From the NCBI GenBank assembly GCA_033439265.1, contig JAVTVX010000012.1:1663001-1727000 (forward strand): a stretch of 64,000 nt of DNA, written 5' to 3'. The translations under genes and the position numbers were made by a program. The DNA comes from Dillenia suffruticosa (Eukaryota; Streptophyta; Magnoliopsida; Dilleniales; Dilleniaceae). This document shows, in pieces, positions 35,527-48,151 of the stretch; position 1 is the stretch's first letter; each line of letters starts with the position of its first letter. Under the pieces are notes generated by a model. It was not told where the DNA came from, searched no databases, and saw only the letters and a program-made list of their open reading frames with translations.

Positions 35527-38500
35527 TCATCTCTTCCTCAGTGAGGAGCCTTTAAACACAGCCTTCATATTTTGTGAGTCTCTAAAACAAACAAAATGCA
35601 CCAATGTCTTCCCATTTGGGTAGATAGCAAAAACACTAGTCCCTATTTTTTTGTGGCAAAGGGAACACATACTATCGCTGTTGATCTTCACCACCGTTCG
35701 ACTTTTACCTGTTTTAAAGGAGAGATGTTTAGAGGCACAGAATACTGAAATCATAAGCTGCTAAAATTATGAGCACACCATTTTCATAAACATGAAAGTA
35801 AGGTTGACAGGATAAGCTGTGGGCTGATACTATGATACACAGCACACAAGTTCTTGACAAAAGAAATCTGGACCTAAGGATGTTGACATAGTTAAGCTAA
35901 CTTAAGAGGTACACCTCAATGAGTTTCACTGAGTTTCACTGCAAGACTGAGGGCATCGTATTGATTTGTTTAGGTGCAGAAATTGGAAAGGAAAGGCACA
36001 TGGATGGAAACAAAAGGGGAGAAAAAACCTCCTCACCACCCCCAACCCCCAACTTTCTCACAATTTTGGAGTGGAGTTTAGGTGGAAACTCGTCCTTTCA
36101 TTTCCTCCATTTTCCCTAAGCCTCCTCTCTCTCTCTCTCTCTCTCTTTAAGTAATGTTTTCCTTTCCTCCCTCTTTCTCTTTAAGGGTGAAGAGAAAGTG
36201 GAAAAGGTGTGGTTCAATCATTCCCAGCATCATCAATGATCAAGTAGATGAATCCTGACAGTGATTTATCTCCCCTCTCAACCTAATATTGAGTTTGATC
36301 TAGAATTGTATGCATACCTGCAGGTTCTCACTGTGTCTTAGACTCTTAATCACTGACAAGTTCCAGTAAGCTTCACTAGATTTTCTGAGAAGGGGACCAA
36401 GAAATGGAAGCAAGCTCTGCACATCAAAATTACAATGAGACAATGAACCAACAACCAAAATTTTAAAGTTGAAATAATCGTTCTCAAAGGTTTACACGGA
36501 AAACATCAAAGATTGAAAAAAGAAATGATGATGCTAGCTATAATAATGCCTTCTCACAGAATTTCTTGCTGTGGCATTTAAAGTTAGTAGAACAATTTGC
36601 TCATCAATGGGTTCAAAGTTCGCTAACTCCATTTCGTAGTGCGTGCTTGTGCTACTGAAATGGGTTGGTAAAGAAGCACTTGGGGGACATGGCCTCGTAG
36701 TTTAGCTCCTTATGATATAATAGGCTAAGGAATACAGTGTGGGATATTGCAATAGCAGAGGTCTCTATCAGCATATTTAATACCTGAAGTATGGCTTCTC
36801 TAGGTAAGAGTTTGAGGGCCTGTGCTCCATTGATTCTGTCCCACCTTCGGCTTAATAAATCAAGGACGTCATCAAGAATAATACTTGAACCACCTTCCTC
36901 ACTTGTTTCCTCGGCATCACTCCTTCCGCTGTCAGTGCTACTTGGACTTATCTTTGTGTCCTCTGCACCCTCTATTGCTGCAATTTTTTTGGTTAAGCGA
37001 CGTCTAGCTTTGCCCCAACCTGCTGAACCAACCTTTGGAGAGGCAGAATTTTGGGAAGACACTATATTGCTGATCCGCTTTTCAAAATCCTTTGTTGTCT
37101 TTCAGGGATTCAGGTATATTTGTAGAAGGGTGAGATAAATATTGCAATTACATTTTGCAGAAAATTGCATTGTTTCATACACCCGATCACAGTAGCTTAG
37201 CGCCAGCTCAGGAACATTAAGCTACAAAAGCCAACATAAGAAAATTACACAAAAGTGCAGAAATTTAACACAGATAACTCTGGAAGACGCATGAAATATA
37301 TTCCATACATATACAACAGAAATTTACTCTGTTTCTCACATTTTGACCATATTGCACTGGGGGGGGGGGGAAAGGAGCTTAATAAGCAGATAAGAACAAC
37401 CGGCTGTGGCAACTGCAGGTTGAGTTCCTTGGAAATGACAATCTCACTAGATTAAATAGGTCGTCCAAACAGGCTGGAAACCATAAACAACCATAAATTT
37501 TATTTTATTTATTATTTTTTTTTAAGAAAGTGTATTTCACCCGAAAAGTTTATATGAAGCCCTTAAATAACCTTTTAATGTCAAATTAACCCATTGAGAG
37601 AGATATTAAGGGAGAAGAACATGATTATGCCATGAGATACTCTGGTGAGACATCCAAAACGTATAATCCTTAAACACAAAGGGCATGGGTCATATCCTCT
37701 TACACTGAGATAAGAGGGGAAAAGGCTGGCATACCTTATTTCAGGATGACTAATTTAATTAGCACTTTAAATGCAAAAGGGGTTTTGCCTCATTTCATGT
37801 TATCTTACAAATGCCATTTTGCTTTAGAACCATCCATCACGTCAAAAAGAAAGAATCACGGGTTATAAATACCTTGTGAACATAAAGAGACAAAGCAAGC
37901 TCGTGTTGGTTCATCTTTCCAAACAGAATTGCTCTCTCTTCATACAAAGCATCTGAGGGAAGACGCTTCAGTAAAGCTTCAGGGTTGTATCCTGAGATAC
38001 TCTCCAGTGCGGACAACAATTTTTTCCTTGTGGATGAATAAGCTTTCTCAACCCATTTCTTCTGAGCACTTAATTCTGACTGCCACTCAAGAACTTCAGA
38101 GAGGTAGATTTGCACCTGGTGTAACAAGGATAACAGTGAATGACTAGATATGAAGTACTATCAAGGTTTCAACTTGGCAGCATAAATGTGCCAGAGCAAC
38201 AAGGTTTACATTTACAGTATCGTGGACTTTCATTAGGTGAAAATTGGTACTCAGATTACTTCTAAGAGAGAAGTTCTGATTACCATTTCATTTTGCAGAT
38301 TGCCAGATATACCATTTTCATTCATTGAAAGCGTATGATCTAGATACATGGCCTGCATGCTGGGAGCATGCTGCTTCAGATAAGAGTTCACCAAGTCCGC
38401 TTGAATATTTCCTGAGAGGAAAAGCTCAATGGTTTGATTTGGACAGCTTTCAAGAACAAGCATTGAAAACTCTAGAACGAGCATAGGGTCTGTTCCACAA

Positions 38501-41500
38501 AGAGGCTGCATCAGAAAATTAATCATAACATGTAAATTTTAGTTATATTGGTTCCGTATCAGCACTGGAAAAATAGTAGTAAGGGTCGGAACATTACTCA
38601 GTAGAAATAAGAAAGGGATTAAAAAGAAAACAAAAAAAAGAAAGCTCCGTTCAGAAGACAAAGTTTCATCTGACCCAAAACTCACATACAGATGAAATTG
38701 AATTAAAGACGCAGCTGTGGGCAAAGACAATACAAAGTTATGATATATAAAATATGAAGTCTAACCTGGAGACACTCAATAATCATCTCAGGCCTAAATT
38801 TTTGGGAAATCTCCATCTGTGGTTGGTCAGATTTCGACTCTTCAACTAATTGATGAAGAAGTTTAAGGGCTTCACGGTGCATTCCATTGCACCTGTAAAG
38901 TTCCAAAAGAGCTGCATAATGATTTGCTTTCTGCAAAAATTCCTCGCAGATTTTGACATCACAATAATTTAGACCTTTCAATAATTCCAAGGCAGCTGAA
39001 GATTGTCCTGTAAGCAGCAGTGCTTGGAGCAGGGCTGTGTCTAAAACAGTTGCCATCTCCCTGGCACCTAAACTGATAGAAATGGTGCCTCGGCCCTGCA
39101 AGACCAAGAAGAAAGGAGTGAGAACCATGAACAAATAGTTCAAAGATCAGAACAGAATTCCATCCTCAAATGATCTGCAAATAATATTCTATACTAAGGC
39201 ATGAAAGAGAGGAAGACCGTTGGCTTCATAGTTCTCTGAGGATGTACACCATTAACTAATGTCATATTAAGGCTATCCACAGCCACACAGAACTTAATCA
39301 GTTCTTAAACAGATACCATCCACATAATATTAGTATATTGCATGTCAGTACAAAAGGAAAAGATATATTAGGATATAGTTTGTACCATTATTAGGGATCT
39401 AGTGAGCAGATACAATCAGCAGTTTACCTTGTTTGATTTCATAGACCGACTGGAATCATAAGATACATAATTATCATCAACAGCACCGAGAACCACTTCT
39501 TCTGTTCCCTCAGCAGTGGCCTTTTCAATAATAGTGTATCTCTTCTTCTGCAAAAACTTTATAAGAGCCATGAGGGTATTGTGGCTCAATTTCTTGGACT
39601 CAAGTGCTGCATTCTCCTCTGATTCTGATTGTTGAGAAGGAATTGAAGATTCCATATCATCAGACATGCCAGATGAACCTCTTGAGAGATAGGAAGCATC
39701 CCATCCGATGTCCATTAGCTTTTCAGTATCAGTAACTACTACTGATTTGGGGAGCATGATTGATGGATATATTGAAAGCACATAAGTTATATCAATCTGA
39801 GATGCCAAGAAATGTTCCATTGCCTCTTCATAGCTTCCATTGTCAAACAAATAATGTGCAAATCTGTGAAGGGAAAATAACCTGTCACTCATAATTAGAA
39901 TTAGTGGTAGGGGTTGGGGAAGGTGATTTAAATGTGACCCTATACAGGCATCAGGCATCCTACAAACACAAGGCATTAACTAATTGAATTTGGAATGATC
40001 TAAATTGCAGATTTCCAGGCAACTAAATTCTTCAATTTCACACTAAGGAATATAAAAGGTTGTCCGATAATCTACTTCACTGCTGCAAGAGAGAATTTGA
40101 GTGACGTATATTTAATAAAAAATATTTCCAAAGAAATGTGCACAAAACATGTCATGGAACACTATACTAACAAGATTTTCACATTGATCATATTCAAGAG
40201 GGTAATTATTACCTAATATGAATCGAGGCCTCCCTCGCACTCGCAGATTTGAATCTTCTGGTGGAAGCAACTTGCATAAGGCTAAAGCTTCCTCGAAATT
40301 TCCAGATGCTGTTAGTTGAACAATCTGCATTTCACTCAAAGATAGTTATTGCCACTATGGTAGCATATGCCTGGAATTGAAGATGAGAAGTCCTTAATTT
40401 CTAAATGAATTCAGACTGTGTTGCATATAATGTCAAAAGCAAGAAAAGAACAAAATATAATAAAATAAAATTAGGGGAAAAAATGCAGTCAGAAACTTAT
40501 GCCATGCGGTTCAGTTCATACGCTTGTAACATAAATGGTCAAGGGAGAAGCAGATATATAAGCCTTATGACTCCCAAGGAAAAAGGTTTATGGTTTAAAC
40601 CGATGACATCTAGTTCATATTAAAACAATCTTAGGAAACTGCAGTACAGCTGACTCCAAAATATATAATATAATAAAACTTATATGATAGATACGTAGGG
40701 AGACTGAATGTCAGCTGGCAAGCATATTGCACCAAATAGTGCCCTGTCTGACACACTTTCAATGCTGGAATTACAAGGAGTGAGAGAAGTACCTACGCAC
40801 CAAGAGGAACAGGAAAGAGACCATAAACAGAGTTGTCTAATGCAACCACAATGGCACTGTTGCTTTGGTGTATGTGTCGACCATTACGGAGAACAACTGT
40901 CTGTATTAACGGATAGGGAACTCAGAAAGATCGTATCTGCAACCCTCAAATAGTAAACATTGCAATAAAGGCTGAATTTCTTGCACCACTAGCAACTAAC
41001 AAGAAGAATTTTGGCTTCAGATAGATCAGGCTACCTCAACATATCTAGGTAAGAGAGCTATAGCATGCGGCTTGTGTATGATAACAGCTTGAGGAGCCTC
41101 AGACCAACAAATCCGTCCTTCTTGAAGTAGCTTCCCATTTTGATCCACAAAAACACCAATATTGTCCTACAAAACAGCTAGAAACTTGCACCATCTATAA
41201 TCAACTACTAACAAAACTACCATGTATGTTTTTCTAAATGCAGATACTGCAGACAGCCAACAATGCCCAAAATGGCAATTCTGACTGCAGATTGTAAGAT
41301 GAATACACTAAATAGACCACTCAGATAAAATTAGCTTCCCAAGAAGGAGCTCTCCAGATGGAAGAGAGACCACTAAAGGTGGAGCAATTCTTCCAGAAGG
41401 GAATACCTCAGACATGGCACCATTTGAAGCATTGAGTATCATATATTCCCTCCGAATTCCTAAACATATATTTTCACTGCACCAAGCCATTGACTTAACC

Positions 41501-42641
41501 ATATCAGAGACGCCAAATTCTTTCACCTCCACAAATCCTCGTCCTACAAATTCCACCATAATAAAAAATTTAATGGAATGATACATACTAGCAATATCAC
41601 TAGCCTCAACTCAAACCAACTAATTTGCATCCCAAAATACGAGGATCAACTTTGCTTGCTCATTTCTTCCCCCATTCAACCCTGTCTCAGGCTGCAATCT
41701 TGCTTGTGAAAGCAAGTTCTTGCACATACAAAAAGGCACACATACATACATCTACATGCATTTGCGCATAAGACTTACAGATTATTGCGTACATTGGCGA
41801 AGCCATAGATTTAGATGTGTTTTGGGTTATAAATTCACCGGTGACAATTTTTAGTGGGGCAAACAACATTTAGAATTATAATTTTTAAAATTACATATAC
41901 ATATAAAAAATAGGGGAGGGAAGTTCCCCAATTCCATTAGACATTCAATCTAGTTCATGCACAAATAAGCATACTTGTAGTAGCATATCCAAAACCCCAC
42001 GTTATAAACCCTAATTTTTTTTTTTTTTTTAACAAAGAATCACAGTGAATGATCATGCACAAATTTCACAATGTCAACTTGAATTGAATTTTCCCAACAA
42101 AGAAACGGACTAAAATGAATCCCAATTAGAAACACTAAAAATCCCAAAACCCTGAATGTCAAAAAAAAAAAAAAAATTGAGGTGAATTACCAACATGTCT
42201 GAAAATACAGACCCTCTTTTGCCTCGCAAAGCACAGAAACCCTCTCCGATCATCCCAAGAACAGACATTAGCGCCTTTAGCTTTAGTAATGACCGCAATC
42301 GTCTCCAAATTCGGAAGCCAATGAAACGCAATCGACTCCGACAGAGAAAGCAGAATGTCTCTGGAAACCGAAACCTCCATCGAAACTACCGGCTTCTGCG
42401 AGAACCCACTCACATTTTTTTCCAAAACGTACGGCTCTTTCTTCAATTCTATAGTTTGGGGATGGAAATCGGAGGAGGCAGTCGGAGAACCGTCGGATCC
42501 GGCGGAAGATTCTGGAACGTAGATCTTGAGAGATCCGTCGGAGCAGGCGAGGAGGAGTTTTGAGCCGTAGGATTCGATGGCTTCGATTTTTGTTGGGCAG
42601 TCATCGAGAAGAGAGAATGAATCGTAGGCACCGTGTACCAT
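35527..42641 (-). pseudogene. VPS39: VPS39/VAM6-like HOPS subunit, probably a pseudogene
   Basis: VPS39 is the Rab7-binding subunit of HOPS, tethering membranes at the vacuole. Exon remnants on the minus strand: 42641-42191 (N-terminal CNH domain, MVHGAYDSFSLLDDCPTKIE), 41543 to about 41334, 41166-41035, 40936-40793, 40324-40213, 39863-39428, 39095-38766, 38505-38284, 38115-37873, 37221-36784, 36416-36318 and 35708-35527 (zinc-binding C terminus DSMCSLCHKKIGTS...LVHFVCF). Lesions in conserved exons: TGA at 40922-40924, TAG at 40793-40795 as the last codon of the same exon, a 1-bp deletion in exon 40324-40213 (112 nt where 113 is needed), TGA at 37102-37104, a frame-breaking deletion at the start of the last exon, and no GT after LLLGK. 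The other exons read cleanly, so loss is recent or another copy is active. Confidence 0.85.
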
Positions 42642-44200
42642 TATTTGTTAGCTGCTGCTCCTTCGCTGAAACTCTCATTGGGAGTCCGTTGCTCCTGATT
42701 TTGGAAGGGGGAGAGAAATGGTATTTATGAAGTTTTGAGGGGGTCGAGATGGAAATAAAGTTAAAGTGACATCCTTTTGTCGGGATTGACATTATTATTA
42801 TTATACCGAACGCCGTCGTTTGTTAATTTTCGCGAGAATACATCGCAAGAGTAATGAATGCGATCAGTATCATTTCTTTCATTTTTTATTAGAGTTCATG
42901 TGATAATTTACATTCATATATTCAAATTAATTTAATTAAATTATTAATATATTTTAATTAATTTAAATAATATTTAATTAAAATATTCAAAACGTAATAA
43001 GATAAATTATTATATAAGATTCGATGCATCTTATCAACAAATTATTATTTATATCAAAAGATAACGAAACATATTTTTTATTTTTTCATTTTATTCTTTA
43101 CCTTTTTTTTCCTGCATTTTGGCACGCACAGATAAAATTAGTAAAATGACACCATCAAGAACAACTTAATTGTTTATAATCATAGAGACAAATTAACAAA
43201 GGTTATGTTTCTCAAATACCATCTAAATTATTTATAAATATCACGTAATTTAATCTGTTTATTCAAATGAATTAAATATAAATATAACTTATTAATAAAA
43301 TGAGTTATAAGGATTAATTTAAGTTTATTGAAATGATAATTAGCATTTGTTGTTTGGGAAAATAAATTGAGTTTTTGTGTAATCACCGATGCTTCTACCC
43401 AGACAGAATCAAAATGATGATAGTAATTCAACTACTCCTTTTGCTTTACTTCTGGTTCATATACTCCATTGCCCCCTCGTCTCAAACTAACCTCGAATAT
43501 CAATGATCATAGGATTATTGATAGCCTTGCATCATTAGAGAATCGTACAAGTAGTTCCATAAGAACGCAGTGGCCGCAATTTGGACCTACTTAAGCTATG
43601 CAGGCTTGGGCATTTGACTTCATGTCCCGCTTCTTAAATTGGCATGGTAGGGCGATTAGGGTCTCCATCACTGAACATTAATATTGTTTATATAAAATTT
43701 TGAATTCAATTTTTATAGATGAAAAAAATAAGTATCGAAAGAATTTTATTTTTTAAAAATTTAATTGGATTTGAATTTAATTTAATCGAATCAAATATGA
43801 TTATCCGATATCTATAATTAAAAAAAAAAAAATTAATAGAGCCATTTAAAGAGAGTCGGGCACCCATAAAAATATGTATTATCCATCTTCTTTTGGCTTA
43901 ACTTGGTGTGAAATATTAAATGATCTTCTTCAAGTAGAAGTAATTTATGGAGGGAATTAAGCAATAATCTTAATGTGCCTAAGCTTTTCAATGCCATGAA
44001 TAAGAACAAATGTCAACGTTGAAATAACACTTCGGGGGTTAAAAATTTTTAAAATTATATAATTTTAAGAAATGATTGCTCCTCTTGAACATAATTTCCT
44101 TTTTTTCTCCCTTAAATTAAGTGAAAAAAAAAATACTCTACGAGGTTTTCTAAAAAACGACAAAACTCCTAAATCATCTTTAAAACGAATATAAGTAGAA
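42642..44200. other. intergenic, VPS39 relic upstream region
   Basis: Former VPS39 promoter on the left, then AT-rich DNA with no gene, RNA or recognisable transposon seen. Confidence 0.55.
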
Positions 44201-44208
44201 GAAGAAAT

Positions 44209-44277
44209 GGTCCCGGTGGGAAGCGAACCCGCGACGTTCGGCTTGTAACGCTAACGCTCTAGCATTGTAGATGTACC
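44209..44277 (-). other. tRNA-like remnant
   Basis: On the minus strand GCGGGTTCGCTTCCCAC resembles a T arm, and GTTACAA between partly paired arms resembles an anticodon loop with TAC. The acceptor (GGTACAT/CGGGACC) pairs at only about four of seven positions, and the D arm is poor. Probably a tRNA pseudogene or the head of a tRNA-derived SINE. It lies about 170 bp upstream of the AE7-like start. Confidence 0.3.
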
Positions 44278-44448
44278 ACTACTTTGGACACTAGCGTTTG
44301 AAAAAGTGACAGATCAGCCAACCAACCTTGACATCGTACCATTGTCCAAATAGAAAAAAAGATTTAGGAAGTATGAAACCTCCTGGAAACTCCCAACAAA
44401 AGAACCAACAGTCTCAGACAGAGAAAAAGGGATTAAGGAAGAAGAAAG

Positions 44449-44567
44449 ATGACTCTAGGGTTGATCAATGCAAATCCAGTGGTTCATGCCAAGAAGGAAC
44501 GAATCGCCAGATCCGAGGATGTTCACCCTGCTGATGACGCCGTCGATCCTCTCGAGATCTATGATAT

Positions 44568-44612
<45 letters not shown>

Positions 44613-46961
44613 TCTCTGTACTTGACTGCCCTTTTGTTTGTTGTTCTTAACTTAATTGAACAAATTATGTAAGAGACATAAGAGATCCAGAGCATCCTTA
44701 CTCTCTAGAACAACTCAGCGTTCTCTCTGAGGAATCTATCACTGTCGATGAGAAGCTTGGTCGAATTCTGTCAGTATTTCTCCATTAACCCATTTCCACT
44801 TTTTTTTGGATGCTGATATTTTTTAGGTTAATCCTTTAGCTTGATTAGATAATCAAATTTGTTATAAGGTTTCCTAATTTTCAATTTTTTTTTGTTGGGA
44901 AAAAGAATATTACCTGTTACCCAATTCCGCTTTTTGTTTTTTCTCTTCTTTTATTATGTTTGATAGAGCTGTTTTTACTTAATTTTTAAGCTTGAGTTAG
45001 ATAATCAAATTGTTTTAAGGAGTTTCATTTTTTGGGAAAATTAATATTACCCATTGCCCACTTCTTTTTGAATGTTTGATACAGCCGTTTTTTTTTATAC
45101 TTAATTCTGAAGCATGAATTAGATAATCAAATTTGTTTTAAGGTTATCCATTTTTGGGGGGGGGGGGGAACATCAGTGTTACCCATTACCCCAATTGCTT
45201 TTTTTTTTTTTAATTTATGTTTGATACAGCTGTTTTTGCTTAATTCTTAAGCTCAAACTTTTGTTTTAAGGCAATCCTAATTTTCGTTTTCTGGGGAAGT
45301 TACTGCTACAAAATTCAATTTTTGATTTTTGATTTTTGATACAGCTGTTTTTAATTAATTCTTTAGCTTGAAATAGATGATCAAATTTGTTTTAAGATTA
45401 TCCTAATTTTCTTTTTTTTTTTTGGGTGGGGGGATGTATGTTTATGCCAATAGCGTAGTTTACTTACCTACATCATTGGGATATGAATATGTAGGATAAC
45501 TTTCACACCAACAATCCAACATTGCAGTATGGCGACTGTGATTGGACTTTGCTTGAGGGTTAAGCTCAAGGATTGTTTCCCTCCTCATTTCAAGGTCTGT
45601 CTTTTTTTATTCATGAAGTTTCCTCCCTGGGATAAGCACTCGCATTTGATGATCTTTCTGTATTGCATGAATCGATGAGACGACCCCTTGAGTTTGATGC
45701 TTATTGAATTAAACATAATAGTGCAAGAGTTTCTTATTCCTAGTTGCTGGGGATATGAGGTTAAACATTGGTGTCAACTAATTCGGTTAGTAAAGACCCT
45801 TGAGGTGGAATCAACAATTAATGGGATCATATCCCATCAGTATTAGGGTTGGAATTACATGGTCTGGCTCAACCACTACTAAACCAAAAGAAAAAGGTTG
45901 TGGTCCAACTTTTAAACTTGTGGGCTAAGACCTAATGTGGTGCATAAAACTTGGGGGTCACTCATTTGTGTTGGGCAGTTGCAATAGGCATTGCGATGAA
46001 AAAAACATGCAGAACCCTTTAAAGGTGATGTTATAGTAATTGCCTTCTCATATGTTGAAGGACTGCAGTCCAAAAGCATCAAGAGTTAAACAAGAAGTGC
46101 ATTTGAAGGAAGAATGTTGCTGTGTGGGGGATGATACTACAGACATACTTTATCAACTACTTGGTCGTGTTGTTATTTTAGAATAATTGAGCATCTGTAG
46201 CCGTTGGTTTTATGCTGACTGTTTGATGAGTTTCTCTAGTAGAATGCTATAAGAATCGTCCGATTTCTCCTTCACATTGTGTCTTGTATATGGTACTCAT
46301 CCATTATATTTACAGGTGGACATCAAAGTGTCGCCAGGATCTCATGCAAATGAAGAATCAGGTAAAGTGGAAACCTAAGCTGTCTTTCTTTTCTATTGTT
46401 GTTGCTTCCTGTCACCACCAACTATTTGGTCTAGTTGTGGCATGTAACAAACAACACAACAAGTAGGTTGTGGATAGGATCTGCTGTCTCCAAGGGCATT
46501 GCCCTTTGAGTAAACTGAAATGATATTCCCATTTCCTTTCTTCTGACATGGTATGAACTTCATTACATATGCTGAGTGTGAGATGCTTTTGCCAATAATG
46601 TTACCAAGTCTTGATGTTCAATGTATGCCCTGAGGATATCTGGAGTTCTAGGGCTCAATTATGTTGAACTTCCGTGTGACATTAGCAAAAAATGTACAAG
46701 TATTTCATATTAACCTGTCATATTTGTTCCAATCATCATCTTGAAAATGGCAGGGAGGATCAAATTTGCTGTTAGCTATATTCCCTTTTTAGTTTCTTTC
46801 TCGCCTTGCCAACATCAAGAGACGATGGCATTAACTGGTGTTGGTTTTTATTCTTTGTAGTGAATAAGCAGCTGAATGACAAAGAAAGAGTTGCCGCTGC
46901 TCTGGAGAATCCTAACCTTCGTCAACTCGTTGATGAGTGCATCTACTCCAATGAGCTTTGA
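44449..46961 (+). CDS. AE7-like MIP18-family cytosolic Fe-S assembly protein
   Basis: Homologue of AE7/CIA2B (MIP18, DUF59), which in the CIA targeting complex passes Fe-S clusters to nuclear and cytosolic apoproteins. The sequence matches the AE7-LIKE subgroup ([20 protein letters not shown]). Exons: 44449 to about 44571-44617, 44674-44769 ([17 protein letters not shown]), 45495-45594 ([20 protein letters not shown], with the conserved reactive Cys in QHCSM), 46316-46361 ([15 protein letters not shown]) and 46861-46961 ([20 protein letters not shown] to the stop). Exons 2-5 join in phase with GT-AG borders. Exon 1 is the problem: after LEIYDI the sequence enters a CT microsatellite with no donor before 44618, and using that donor gives the wrong phase by one. 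The gene may be inactive, allele-dependent, or spliced in a way I cannot see. Confidence 0.8.
44571..44617. repeat. CT microsatellite at AE7-like exon 1/intron 1 boundary
   Basis: A 47-bp TC run with one CCC interruption, directly after the last conserved codons of exon 1 and directly before GTACTT. Confidence 0.95.
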
Positions 46962-47190
46962 CAACAAAGTAAAACCTGCTCTTTTACAACTCCTGTACAG
47001 TGAACTTTCAGTAGTTGTCTAATGTCATTAAAAAATGGATTTGGTTTTTGTATTATGGTTTTGGATTCAAGAAGCTGCTGCCAAGTTATAATATGAAGAT
47101 TACCACCTTTAATCTTTATGCATGTTGATGCAGAAGTGCCTGCTCTATTTCCTTCAGCTTCATTTTTTTTGGGTTTTCCGATACTGTTTA

Positions 47191-47231
<41 letters not shown>

Positions 47232-47623
47232 CTCATGCAGCAGTGGATTAATCCTCTGATTGATGATAGTTGGGATGGATCTAATATATTGTTGCAATGG
47301 CACTTTCAGAAATAACTGTGCTTGTATTGTATCTGTGTCAAGTACAGTTATTAGGACATAATATGAGATGACACCTTATAACTTGTAGTGTGTGTCTCCA
47401 TGCTTGGACTTCTTGAACAGCACAAGGGTGAAACATTTCTCTAAGTGAACCACTAGAATTATATCTGCAGTTTGGAATACAAGTTTTCATACATATCTAA
47501 TACATGGGAGTAGAGAAGAGAAACAAAAATTCTAATATATCTTAGTAAGCACGACAGGCACATTTATTTATTAAAAAAAAAGCCTGCAGTTAAACATGGT
47601 TTTTTGGAATTTGAAGCTCGTTC
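46962..47623. other. convergent 3' region of AE7-like and SEC14-like genes
   Basis: 3' UTRs of both flanking genes and a CT tract at 47194-47228. No gene. Confidence 0.6.
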
Positions 47624-47946
47624 TTAGTTAGCTGGTGGAGCAAGGGGAATTGGCTCAGGCACATTTTCAGGTCCTGTATAGCCATTGTTCAAGTGGCAAG
47701 GCTTGTAGTCGAATCCCCAGTAGCTTGCAGTTTTCACTTCATCTTGCAGCATCATTCTAGAGAACTCCTCATGGTCATATTTCAAGGTCGCTTTTCCTCC
47801 AAACTCACTTGGAAGATTCTCAAGATCGAAGTAGGAACTCATGAGCTCCGCACACGCTTTATTTTTTGGATACACAAACTTGACTTTCTCTAAGGTTTTT
47901 GGATCCAGGAAATACTTTACAACCTGCAGGACAATTTGCTCCACAT

Positions 47947-47980
<34 letters not shown>

Positions 47981-48115
47981 TGTGCATAGGAATGTAATAG
48001 CTGTGCTGATCGGCGGGCTAATCTTGGTCTGTTATGAGGTGATTTTATTTTGTTTGATATCCCTCCTGCGACAAAGGCAATTTTGTTGTATTCTGGATTT
48101 GGATGCATTCCATTT

Positions 48116-48151
<36 letters not shown>

